DNA from: Tropicibacter naphthalenivorans
GTDB taxonomy: Bacteria > Pseudomonadota > Alphaproteobacteria > Rhodobacterales > Rhodobacteraceae
Length of the DNA stretch: 64,000 bases
Assembly: GCF_900176475.1 (NCBI RefSeq)
Contig: NZ_FWXX01000003.1
Span: 62,001 to 126,000 of the forward strand
Direction of reading: 5' to 3'
Of this stretch, positions 36,163 to 44,502 are shown in pieces. The notes beneath the pieces were generated by a model, which was not told the origin of the DNA, made no database searches, and saw only the letters and a list, made by a program, of their open reading frames with translations. A program made the translations under genes and the position numbers. Position 1 is the stretch's first letter; each line of letters begins with the position of its first letter.

Positions 36163-36192
36163 TGAACAATCCCCTCAAATCCGACTTATTCT
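36163..36192 (+). promoter_or_regulatory. Candidate promoter for the BY-kinase gene
   Basis: TGAACA (36163-36168) and TATTCT (36187-36192) with 18-bp spacing, each four of six to the sigma-70 consensus. The region is AT-richer than its surroundings. It would give a 5' leader of roughly 155 bases if translation starts at 36356. Confidence 0.35.
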
Positions 36193-36355
36193 AGCCAGAT
36201 TCCTTTGATGTAACCCAAGGGGAATGAGTGCGCCCAAAGCAGGGGCGATTTTAAGCGATTTTGTTCGAGGACGAGCCGTCGATGACTTTGCATCACCACA
36301 ATGGGCCGCTGGACGGCGCTGCGACGGCTATGGGCGCAGGGGGCGCAGCGTGATC

Positions 36356-38188
36356 ATGACAGAGCGCCGTAAATTCCGCCGCAAGAACCGCTCCGCTGAC
36401 GCGGTCGAGGACGAGATGCCCCCCATCGCCCCGCTGGAATCGCGTGAAGAACGACTGGCTCGCCGCCGCGCCGAGCAAGAGGCCGAGCAAGCCCGCCTTG
36501 CCGCCGAAGAGGCCGCCCGCGTCGAGGCTGAGCGCCTTGAACAAGCGCGCTTGGAGGAGCAGGCCCGGCAAGAGGCGCTGGCCCGCAAGGCAGAGGCAGA
36601 CGCCCGCGCCAAAGCCGAAGCCGAGGCCCGCGCCGCCGCCGAAGAGCGCGCCCGCATCGAGGCCGAAGCCGAACAACGCCGCGAACGGGCCCGCCGCGCC
36701 CGCGAAGCCCTGGCCCGTCAAGCGGCGGAAAAGCAGCGCCTCGCCGAGGAGCAAGCCAAGGCAGAAGCCGAAGAAAAGGCGCGCCTTGCCGCCGAAGCCG
36801 AAGCCCAAGCAGAAGCCGCCCGGCTGGCCAAGCTCGCCGAGGAGCGCGCGGCAGAGGCCAAGCGCAAGCAGGCAGAGCTGGCCGCCCAGCGCAAGGCAGA
36901 AGCAGAGGCCGCAGAGCGCGCCGAAAAACAGCGCAAACAGGCCGAGGCCGATCGCCGCGCGCAGGAAAAAGCCAAGGAAGCCCAACGCCAAGCCGAACGG
37001 GCCGCAGCCCAACGCCAAGCCGAAGAAGCCGCCCGCCACAAGGCCAAGGCCGCCGCAGAGCAACAGGCTCGCATGCAGGCCGAGGCGGCCCAACGGGCCG
37101 AAGAGGCGCGCCGCGCGGCGCATCAAGCGGACATTGACCTCGCCCGCGAGAGCGAACGCGTGCGCCGGGAAAAGGCAGAGCGCCTCGCCGCCAAGCAAGT
37201 AGCGCAAGCCGAAGCAGACCGCCTCGCCGCCGAGCAAGCAGCGCAAGCCGAAGCAGACCGCCTCGCCGCCGAGCAAGCAGCGCAAGCCAAAGCAGAGCAG
37301 GCCAAAGCCGACCGCGCCCGCAAAACCGAAACAGAGCGCCGCGCCCAAGAGGCCCGCGCCCGCGCCGCCCTGCGCCACGACCTCACGCCAGAGCCCGAGG
37401 CCGACCCAGAGAGCGCAGAGGCAGAGCCAGAGACCGCGCCGGAAACCCTGCCCGCGCCGTTTGATGACCCGTGGGCGCAGCTCCAGACCTTTACCGTCGA
37501 CCCCGCGCATCTCTCGCAAAACCGCATCATCACCGCGCAGCGCGACGACCCCGCGCACGCGGCCTTTGACGTGCTGCGCACCCGCCTGCTACAAGCGCTG
37601 CACGACAACGGCTGGAAACGCGTGGCGATCACCTCGCCCGGCAAGGATTGCGGCAAGACCTTTACCGCCGCGAACCTCGCCATCAGCCTGTCGCGTCAGG
37701 AAAACTGCCGCACGCTGCTGATGGATTGCGACATGCGGCGCCCGTCGCTGCACAAGATCATGGGGATCGACACCCCCGGCGCCATGGGCGAACTGCTGCG
37801 CGGCAATATCGACCCCGCCGATCACCTCGTGCGCATGGGATCGAACCAGATCCACGCCGGGAAAAACATCGCCTTTGGCTTCAACGATCTGGCCGAACCC
37901 TACGCGTCCGAGCTGCTTCAGGACCCGCGCACCGCGCAAACCCTTGACCGCATCGAAGAGCTGTATCAGCCCGACGTCATGCTGTTCGACCTGCCGCCCG
38001 CGCTGTTCTACGACGACGTGATCGCCGCGCGGCCCCTGATCGACGGCGTCCTGCTGGTGATCGGCGGCGGGCTGACCACCGAAAAAGAGGTCAAAGAGGT
38101 TGAGCGCCGCCTTGGCGAGCAGACCCCGCTGCTGGGCATGGTCCTGAACAAGGCCGAAGGCACCGAGATCGACCGCTACCGCTACTGA
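36356..38188 (+). CDS. BY-kinase (CpsD/CapB-like) with a very long coiled-coil N-terminus
   Basis: A 610-residue protein. Residues about 20-345 are an almost unbroken Ala/Glu/Arg/Lys/Gln-rich coiled coil; residues about 400-610 are the tyrosine-kinase domain with Walker A SPGKDCGKTFT, A' LLMDCDMRRPS and Walker B VMLFDLPPAL. The C-terminus RYRY is a very short tyrosine tail. Such kinases control chain length and export of polysaccharides with a Wzz-type partner, here encoded convergently next door. The heptad-rich head is far longer than usual. A start at 36224 is possible, but the added codons look non-coding. Confidence 0.85.
   Translation: MTERRKFRRKNRSADAVEDEMPPIAPLESREERLARRRAEQEAEQARLAAEEAARVEAERLEQARLEEQARQEALARKAEADARAKAEAEARAAAEERARIEAEAEQRRERARRAREALARQAAEKQRLAEEQAKAEAEEKARLAAEAEAQAEAARLAKLAEERAAEAKRKQAELAAQRKAEAEAAERAEKQRKQAEADRRAQEKAKEAQRQAERAAAQRQAEEAARHKAKAAAEQQARMQAEAAQRAEEARRAAHQADIDLARESERVRREKAERLAAKQVAQAEADRLAAEQAAQAEADRLAAEQAAQAKAEQAKADRARKTETERRAQEARARAALRHDLTPEPEADPESAEAEPETAPETLPAPFDDPWAQLQTFTVDPAHLSQNRIITAQRDDPAHAAFDVLRTRLLQALHDNGWKRVAITSPGKDCGKTFTAANLAISLSRQENCRTLLMDCDMRRPSLHKIMGIDTPGAMGELLRGNIDPADHLVRMGSNQIHAGKNIAFGFNDLAEPYASELLQDPRTAQTLDRIEELYQPDVMLFDLPPALFYDDVIAARPLIDGVLLVIGGGLTTEKEVKEVERRLGEQTPLLGMVLNKAEGTEIDRYRY
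37202..37288 (+). repeat. 39-bp tandem repeat in the coiled-coil region
   Basis: Two complete, near-identical 39-bp units start at 37202 and 37241, and a third partial unit starts at 37280. Each encodes 13 residues (AQAEADRLAAEQA). The repeats add helix length in frame and could vary in number between strains. Confidence 0.8.
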
Positions 38189-38196
38189 CCGCAAAA

Positions 38197-38233
38197 CGAA
38201 ACCCCGGACGGCGACCAGCCACCCGAGGTTTCG
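38197..38233. terminator. Hairpin between convergent BY-kinase and Wzz genes
   Basis: Arms CGAAACC and GGTTTCG, extended by a further three pairs beyond one mismatch, in the 79-bp gap between the two stop codons. It has no long T-run; it probably serves both transcripts. Confidence 0.5.
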
Positions 38234-38267
38234 CGCTGCATATTCTTTAGAAACTTAGACCGGGAAC

Positions 38268-39596
38268 TCAGGTCTCAATCGCGCGCGGCGCGACCTTGCC
38301 GAACAGCTCGCCGACCCACGGGATGTACTCTGCCGCGATGCGCAGCGCCGCCAGCAGCGCAAGGAACGCCATCCCCAGCTTGCCCAGCACCGACAGGCCC
38401 TTGCGGCGGCGGTCGCTGGCGGTCTGCACCATCGGGATCGCGACCACCGGCTGAATGCCCAGCATACGCTCCATCTGGCTGGCGTTGCGGATCGCCGGGT
38501 TCATCAGTTCAATGATAAAGGCCGCGGCCAGACCGGCGAGGATCGAGGCAAACCCACCCATGATCGCCGTCTTCTTGCGCGAGCGGGACACCGGGAATTC
38601 CGGCACCAGCGCGGTTTCCAGCACCTCAAAGCGGTCGGACGCCTGACGATCCTCAAGGAACTGGCCCATCTCGGCCTCGGCCTTGCGGCGGGTCACCACG
38701 GTGTATTGCTCTTGCAGGCGGGTCAGCTCGCGCTCCATCGCGCTCAGCTCACGCTCGACCTGCGGAGCGCTGGCGATCAAGGCTTCGATCTGGGCCATAC
38801 GCTCGGTGATCAGCAGCTTTTGCTCCTGAAGCAGGCCGATCTGACGGTCCAGCACCTCTTCGCGCTGGCGGCTGGCGGTGGTTTCCAGCGTCAGGATCTG
38901 CTGGTCGATGTCCAGGTCCGCGTCGCGCAGGTTCGCCAGCTGGGTGCGCAGATCGGCGACACCTTCGGGCAGCTGACGGGCGTTTTCGCTTTTATACAAA
39001 GCGATGCGCTCTTCCAAAGCGTCGATCTCGGCCACAACGCGCGCCTCTTCGGCGGTGAACAGCTCCAGCGTTTCGCGGGCGCGGCCGGTGTTGCGGTCAC
39101 GGGACTGTTCGATCACGTAGGTCATCAGCTCGTTGGCGACCTCGGCGGCCTTTTCCGCGTCGGTCAGACGCACCGAAATCAGCAGGCCAGAGGGCGCGTT
39201 GCCGCCGGGGGCAAAGGCCTGCGCCTGATCGCGGATTTCCTGAATGCTGGCCGCTTCGCGCATGTAACCCACACGCTCCAAGGGCGTAACGGTCGGGTCT
39301 TCGGCAAAGAGGTTATGCTTTTCGACAACGCTGAACAGGTTGTCGCGGGACATCAGCCGCTGTTCGATCAGCTTGACGCCGCGCCCGGCGGTGTCGGTCT
39401 GGGCAGAGGCGCCAGCCAGCTGGTCCGGCACGGCGGCTTCTTCGATCTGGACGACGGCGGTGGCTTCGTAAACCTTGGTTTGCGACAGCGCATAGTTGAG
39501 AGACAGCACGCAGCCCACAAAGGTGATCGCAAGGATCACCCAGATGCGGCGTTTGATCGCCGAAACGACTTCGTCAAAGGACTGAAACTGGTTCAT
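38268..39596 (-). CDS. Wzz/GumC-type chain-length determinant protein
   Basis: A 442-residue protein with the Wzz arrangement: N-terminal helix (WVILAITFVGCVLSLNYAL), a periplasmic domain with LEERIALYKSENARQLPEG and a long coiled coil (about residues 170-330), then the PEFPVSRSRKKTAIMGG motif before the second helix, and a further helix near the C-terminus. It lacks a kinase domain; that is supplied by the convergent BY-kinase gene. It governs polymer length with the polymerase. The ATG at 39596 is chosen because the upstream extension to 39692 is not protein-like. Confidence 0.85.
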   Translation of the reverse strand: MNQFQSFDEVVSAIKRRIWVILAITFVGCVLSLNYALSQTKVYEATAVVQIEEAAVPDQLAGASAQTDTAGRGVKLIEQRLMSRDNLFSVVEKHNLFAEDPTVTPLERVGYMREAASIQEIRDQAQAFAPGGNAPSGLLISVRLTDAEKAAEVANELMTYVIEQSRDRNTGRARETLELFTAEEARVVAEIDALEERIALYKSENARQLPEGVADLRTQLANLRDADLDIDQQILTLETTASRQREEVLDRQIGLLQEQKLLITERMAQIEALIASAPQVERELSAMERELTRLQEQYTVVTRRKAEAEMGQFLEDRQASDRFEVLETALVPEFPVSRSRKKTAIMGGFASILAGLAAAFIIELMNPAIRNASQMERMLGIQPVVAIPMVQTASDRRRKGLSVLGKLGMAFLALLAALRIAAEYIPWVGELFGKVAPRAIET

Positions 39597-39810
39597 CTCA
39601 CGTTGCTCCCGCGTTTGGCCCCCACCAAGTGCGGAAGAGGCGGGCCGGGGAATCGCCCCAAGCGCGCCATCTTCATGCCCCAATCTAGGCAAGTTGCCTT
39701 AATTTCGCCACGACTTTACTTGGTTAACCCTTGGAACACAGCGTTTCCGGATCGGGGATCAGCGCCATATTTATGACGCAATTCCAGAAAGTTAAGCGTT
39801 TTCAGGGGTG

Positions 39811-39832
39811 AATGTGGCGATTTTGACAAAAT
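39811..39832. promoter_or_regulatory. AATGTGGCGA copy joined to a small palindrome
   Basis: AATGTGGCGA at 39811-39820 runs into ATTTTG-A-CAAAAT (39820-39832). The ten-base word recurs 106 bp away within a larger inverted repeat, suggesting a binding site for one regulator. Confidence 0.4.
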
Positions 39833-39915
39833 TCGAAGTTGGTTAATCGCGCGGCAGCGGGCGCGAGTTCTGTCGAATTTGCTAAAAATGCCAGTGGCTC
39901 GGACAGAATCGGGCG

Positions 39916-39940
39916 AAATGTGGCGATGCGCGCCACATTT
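39916..39940. promoter_or_regulatory. Perfect inverted repeat AAATGTGGCG-N5-CGCCACATTT
   Basis: Ten-base perfect arms around ATGCG, lying between the PKS/NRPS operon terminator and the Wzz upstream region. It shares AATGTGGCG with 39811. It could be an operator or an RNA hairpin; with no T-run and a second half-site nearby, an operator is more likely. Confidence 0.45.
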
Positions 39941-39960
39941 GGGCGGTGACGCAGGCGCAT

Positions 39961-39991
39961 AAAAAAATGCCCCGGCGGGGAACCGGGGCAT
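39961..39991 (-). terminator. Strong rho-independent terminator of the PKS/NRPS operon
   Basis: On the minus strand a nine-base perfect stem (ATGCCCCGG / CCGGGGCAT, loop of seven) is followed by seven T residues, 25 bases after the NRPS stop. It marks a clear 3' end for the three-gene operon. Confidence 0.9.
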
Positions 39992-40015
39992 GTCTGTCTT
40001 ACAGGAAAAGAGGCG

Positions 40016-43000
40016 TCAGGCGCGGCGGCGCGCCCGCATTTCCCGGCGTCTCGCCATGGCGTCCGACCGCGATTGCGCCCGGTCTGACGATGGCGCGGCA
40101 GGCGGAGTTGTGGGCGCAGGCGCAGGGCCGCTGTCGACCATGGTCGCCACGCGCGCGGCCAAGTCCCCAAGCACCGGAAAGCGGAAGATGTCGGTGATCG
40201 ACAGCTTGGTCGCGCCCAGTTCTTCGCGGATCGCCCGGTGGGCCTGGACCGCGAGCAACGAGTGGCCGCCAAGGTCAAAGAAGTTGTCGCGCCCCGAGAT
40301 GTCATGCACCCCAAGCACCTGCGTCCAGATCGCGGCGATGCCCCGTTCCACACTGGCGCTGTCGCCCGTCGCCACAGGCGCGGTGACCACCGGCGCGGCG
40401 GGCTTGGCCACCACGGCCACCGGCGCGGGCAAGGCGCCCCGGTCGACCTTCTTGTTCGGTGTCAGCGGGAAAGCCTCCAGCCGCACGAACCGACCCGGCA
40501 CCATGAAGCTGGGCAAATCCCGCGCCATGGCAACCTTCAAGGCCGCTTCGGGCAGCTCCGCCCCGGTGTAATAGCCGACCAGACGCAGATCGCCCGGCAC
40601 GTCTTCGCGCGCCAGAACGACGGCCTGCGAGACGCCAGTCTGCGCCTCGAGAACGCCTTCGATCTCGCCCAGTTCAATGCGGAAACCGCGCAGCTTGACC
40701 TGATGGTCGACGCGCCCGACAAAGTCGATCTTGCCATCCATCCGCCGCCGCACCAGATCGCCGGTGCGGTACATCCGGCCCGCATGGAACGGGTTTGGCA
40801 CAAAGCGTTCGGCGGTCAGCTCCGGGCGGTTACAATAGCCGCGCGTCACACCTTCGCCGCCGATCCACAGCTCGCCCTCTTGGCCGATGCCCACGGGCTG
40901 CTGCGCCTCGTCCAGCACGTACAGCTGCTGGTTCGCCAAGGGCAGACCGATGTTGACCACGCCTTCGCCGCCCTGGACGCGTTCGACCGAGGACCAGATC
41001 GTCGTCTCGGTGGGCCCGTACATATTGGTGATGGTCGCGCCGGTGATCTGGCGGAAATCCTCCACCAAAGCGCCCGGCAACGGCTCGCCCCCCATAAACA
41101 GATGCTGCACCCCGCGCAGGGCAAAGCGCGCCTCGTCGTTCATCGCGATCATCCGCGCCATGGACGGCGTGCATTGCAGATGCGTCACGCCATGGCGGAC
41201 AATCTGCGCCGCGATGCTAAAGTCATCCTCGGCCAGTTGCGGCGTCACATTGGCGGCTTTCACCACCTCCGCCAGCGGCCTGAGCCCTTCCAGCACCGTC
41301 TCGCGGTCGATGCCATAGTCGATCAGGCAGGCGATTTCGTCGACGCCGATGCGCTTGAGTTCCTCGGTCCTCTTGAGGGCATCCTCGACCGTGCCGAACA
41401 GCCCGCTGTCGTTGAAGTAGCGTTCAAACGCGAAATCGAGGATCGCGTCCAGCTCTTCGGGTTCCAGCCCGTCCAGTTGCAGGTCAAAGGCGTTGTCCAC
41501 GCCCTTGGGCCGCTTGAACGCCGGGAAGGCCCAGGCGTATTGCTTGATCAGCCCCGCCGCCGAGGTCAGGTAGTCCTTCATCGGCTGGCGGGCAATCTCG
41601 CGCGCGTGCTCGCGGCTGTCGCTGACAAAAGTGTGCAGCATCAGCGAAACGGTAAAGTCCTGCGGGTCGTGCCCCGCCTCGCGCAGCGCCTCGTGGTAGA
41701 TCTTGATCTTGCCCGCAACCTCTTCGATCGACTGGCCCAAGAGGTGCGTCAGCACGTTGCAGCCCAGCCGCCCCGCCTCGCGCCAGGTGTCGGGGTTGCC
41801 CGCCGTGGTGACCCAGATCGGCAGTTCCTTGGACACCGGACGCGGCTGCGTGACCACCTCGTGCAGGGTGCCGTCCTTGCGCGGAAAGCCCACGGCCTCG
41901 CCCCGCCACAGCTTGCGTATCTGGTCGATGTTCTCGATCATCGCGGGCTTGTTGTTCGGCGGCGTGTTTTCAGGGCGCAAGACAAAGTCGTCGGGCTGCC
42001 AGCCGCTGGCAATCGCAAGGCCCGCGCGGCCGTTGGTCAGGTTGTCGATGACCGACCATTCCTCGGCGATGCGCGCGGGGTGGTGCAGGGGCGCAACCAC
42101 AGACCCGGAGCGCACGCCGATATTGCGGGTGATCGCCGCGACCGCCGCGCCGGTGACGGACGGGTTCGGGTACGGCCCGCCAAAGGCGTGAAAGTGCCGC
42201 TCGGGCGTCCAGACGGCGACAAAGCCGTTTTCGTCGGCGAATTGCGCGCCCTCCAGCAGCAACTTGTACTTGTCGCGGCCCACGCCATCGTCGTTGCCCC
42301 AATAGTAGATGCTGAACTGCATCGAGGCGTCGGACATGGGCATCGGCCCCTTGGAGATCAGGCCTCGGTCTTCGTCGCCGGTCAGCACAACGGTCAAGCC
42401 GCGCGCCGTGGTCCAGAACAGCTCCAGCACCGAGATGTCAAAGGACAGCGAGGTCACCGCCAGCCACGTGCCACCATCATGCGGGATATGCGCGTCCATC
42501 CCGGTGTAAAAGTTCAGCACGTTGCGGTGTTCGATCATCACGCCCTTGGGCTTGCCGGTCGAGCCGCTGGTGTAGATCAGATAGGCCAGATCCTGCGGCG
42601 TGGCGGTGTCTGGCAGGTTGGTGTCGGGCGCGGTGGTCAGGCGCGGCTCGGCGTCCAGGACCAGCAGATCGGCGGTGTGCGGCGGCAAGCTGGGCTCGAC
42701 AGCGGCTTGGGTGACGATGACCTTGGCCTGACTGTCCTCGACGAAATGTGCAAGGCGATCAGCGGGATAGCTGGGGTCCATGGGCAAGTAAGCCCCCCCG
42801 GCCTTGAGGATCGCCAAGGCGCCCACCAGCAGATCGACAGACCGCCGGGTGCACAGGCCCACGACCTGCCCCGGCACCACGCCCATCTCGCGCAGGACAT
42901 GCGCGGCGCGGTTGGCGCGGGCGTTGAGCTCGGCGTAGGACAGGCGGTGGTTTTCAAAGATCAGCGCGATGGCGTCCGGCGTTTTGGTCACCTGCGCCTC

Positions 43001-44497
43001 AAACGCGCGGTGCATGGTCAGGGCGCGGTCGTGGTCGGTGTCCGTCGCGTTCCACTGGTCCAGAACCATGGCGCGCTCGGTCTCGGGCAGGATTTGCTCG
43101 GGCGCAGAGGCCAGCAGCTCCAGCCGCGCGGCCAGCAGTTCGGCGGTGGCGGGGGCGATCTTGCCCGCGTCGTAAGAGAGGGTCGCGGTATCGCCAAGGA
43201 TCACGGTCAGCACGGTGCCGGGGACGTGGCCAGCGGTCGACAGGCCGATATGCGGGGTCTGCGGCCAAGACAGCTCGGGCGCGCGGGCGGGCAGGTCGGT
43301 GGCAAAGGGGCGGGCCTTGTCCATCGGAGCGCCTGCACGCAGCGGCGTCCACGGCGAGATCAGGTCGGTTGCCGCATCGACGCCAAGGGCCAGATCGACG
43401 GTTTCGCGCCCGGTCAGGCGCTGCACCCATTGGCCGACAAGGGCCGCGCCTTCGGCCCCAGTGGGCAGGCTGAGGGGGCGTTGCTCTAGTGCAACAGGGC
43501 CGTCGCAAATGTCTGACAATTGAGCGGGGGACAGATCATCCAGCTTTCGACGCAGCGCGCCGTCGGACTTGGCGATGTCTCGCATCGCGGCGTCGATCTG
43601 CGCGATCTCGTCGCCCGTGGGCAGCGGCAGCACGTCGCCGACCTTGGCGATCTGGGCGGCGTCCACCGGCATCCCGCAGATGCGCGTCAGCCCGGACAGG
43701 GCCACCGCGTGACCGCCGCAAGCGATGGTCAGCGTATCCCCCTCGGCGCCCAGAACGGTCCCCGGCGCGGCGTGGCTTTCGGTGACGCGGGCGCTGCCCG
43801 CCAGCCAGACCAGACCACCGGCGCGGAATTTCGGCGCACACAGCGGGTTCCAATAGGTCCCGTGATCCAAGGCGCGCACCAGACGGGCGACCTCGGTCGC
43901 GGGTTCGGCAAAGTTCAGCAGGCCATAGCCCGCGGGCCGATCCGCAAGCGCGTGATAGCTGCGTTGAGACAGATCCTGCTCAGCGCGCTGCAAGACGCCG
44001 CTTTCGAGCTGGCCGAGCAAGGCGGGGAAAGAGGCCATCGCCGCCTCGTAGGCCTTGGTGTTCAGGGTCAGGGCGGTGTCGACTTCGGTGATGTCAAAGG
44101 CGCGGGTCACGAGGATGTCGCCCTCATCCACGCCGCCTTGGATCAGGTGCCACGAAATGCCGTGCTGCGCCTCGCCCTCGAGCAGCGCCCAAACCGGGGC
44201 GTTCAGGCCCGCGTGGCGGGGCAAGGGGCCGTCGTGAAAGTTCACCGCGCCCTTGGTCGGCAGCGCCAGCACCGTGTCCGGGATGATGTCGAGGTTGGCG
44301 ATCGACAGCAGCCAGTCGAAGCCGCCGGTGAGCTCGTCCAGCGGGCAGACCCGCAGGCCTCGCCCCTCGGCCCATGCCTGCACATCCGCGTTGCGCGTTA
44401 CCACCGCCTGAATGGTGTTGCCCCGGTCCAGGGCCATCTCGGCGCAGTGCACCAAGAGCGATTCATTGCCAACCACAACACAGGAAAACCCTGCCAT
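40016..44497 (-). CDS. NRPS-like protein: formyltransferase - C remnant - split adenylation/monooxygenase - PCP
   Basis: A 1493-residue protein. Residues 1-290: formyltransferase with the Fmt-type triad Asn86/His88/Asp124 (VNFHDGPLP, GVDEGDI). About 315-485: a C-domain-like tail ending VLDQWNATD, without HHxxxDG. From about 495: adenylation domain (A3 LIYTSGSTGKPKG near 640; NMYGPTETT near 1158; A10 Lys near 1350). It is interrupted at about 720-1080 by a luciferase-like monooxygenase of the MupA/Atu3671 kind. PCP Ser is near 1413 (DLGGHSL). Specificity residues read by eye give DILQFGMIWK, close to the glycine code DILQLGLIWK. No thioesterase is present. The ATG at 44497 has GGAG eight bases upstream; a GTG at 44506 overlaps the previous gene. 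Confidence 0.88.
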   Translation of the reverse strand: MAGFSCVVVGNESLLVHCAEMALDRGNTIQAVVTRNADVQAWAEGRGLRVCPLDELTGGFDWLLSIANLDIIPDTVLALPTKGAVNFHDGPLPRHAGLNAPVWALLEGEAQHGISWHLIQGGVDEGDILVTRAFDITEVDTALTLNTKAYEAAMASFPALLGQLESGVLQRAEQDLSQRSYHALADRPAGYGLLNFAEPATEVARLVRALDHGTYWNPLCAPKFRAGGLVWLAGSARVTESHAAPGTVLGAEGDTLTIACGGHAVALSGLTRICGMPVDAAQIAKVGDVLPLPTGDEIAQIDAAMRDIAKSDGALRRKLDDLSPAQLSDICDGPVALEQRPLSLPTGAEGAALVGQWVQRLTGRETVDLALGVDAATDLISPWTPLRAGAPMDKARPFATDLPARAPELSWPQTPHIGLSTAGHVPGTVLTVILGDTATLSYDAGKIAPATAELLAARLELLASAPEQILPETERAMVLDQWNATDTDHDRALTMHRAFEAQVTKTPDAIALIFENHRLSYAELNARANRAAHVLREMGVVPGQVVGLCTRRSVDLLVGALAILKAGGAYLPMDPSYPADRLAHFVEDSQAKVIVTQAAVEPSLPPHTADLLVLDAEPRLTTAPDTNLPDTATPQDLAYLIYTSGSTGKPKGVMIEHRNVLNFYTGMDAHIPHDGGTWLAVTSLSFDISVLELFWTTARGLTVVLTGDEDRGLISKGPMPMSDASMQFSIYYWGNDDGVGRDKYKLLLEGAQFADENGFVAVWTPERHFHAFGGPYPNPSVTGAAVAAITRNIGVRSGSVVAPLHHPARIAEEWSVIDNLTNGRAGLAIASGWQPDDFVLRPENTPPNNKPAMIENIDQIRKLWRGEAVGFPRKDGTLHEVVTQPRPVSKELPIWVTTAGNPDTWREAGRLGCNVLTHLLGQSIEEVAGKIKIYHEALREAGHDPQDFTVSLMLHTFVSDSREHAREIARQPMKDYLTSAAGLIKQYAWAFPAFKRPKGVDNAFDLQLDGLEPEELDAILDFAFERYFNDSGLFGTVEDALKRTEELKRIGVDEIACLIDYGIDRETVLEGLRPLAEVVKAANVTPQLAEDDFSIAAQIVRHGVTHLQCTPSMARMIAMNDEARFALRGVQHLFMGGEPLPGALVEDFRQITGATITNMYGPTETTIWSSVERVQGGEGVVNIGLPLANQQLYVLDEAQQPVGIGQEGELWIGGEGVTRGYCNRPELTAERFVPNPFHAGRMYRTGDLVRRRMDGKIDFVGRVDHQVKLRGFRIELGEIEGVLEAQTGVSQAVVLAREDVPGDLRLVGYYTGAELPEAALKVAMARDLPSFMVPGRFVRLEAFPLTPNKKVDRGALPAPVAVVAKPAAPVVTAPVATGDSASVERGIAAIWTQVLGVHDISGRDNFFDLGGHSLLAVQAHRAIREELGATKLSITDIFRFPVLGDLAARVATMVDSGPAPAPTTPPAAPSSDRAQSRSDAMARRREMRARRRA

Positions 44498-44502
44498 ATC
44501 CT

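Larger units (their letters stand above)
39597..39960. other. A+T-rich intergenic region with repeated motif, no gene
   Basis: This long gap lies between the PKS/NRPS terminator and the Wzz gene, and no protein-like frame was found in it. It is A+T-rich compared with its neighbours and holds two copies of AATGTGGCGA (39811 and 39917), a perfect inverted repeat and several TTAA words. It must contain the Wzz promoter, but I cannot place -35 and -10 boxes with confidence. Confidence 0.6.

Noticed and set aside
36224-36355. N-terminal extension of the BY-kinase from an ATG at 36224
   Set aside because: The bases are A+T-richer than the gene, codon choice does not match, and the ribosome-site spacing is only about three bases; 36356 is preferred, with some doubt.
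40238-43489. 1083-codon plus-strand frame opposite the NRPS-like gene
   Set aside because: Antisense shadow with low-complexity Arg/His/Gly composition and no domain, opposite a clearly coding strand.
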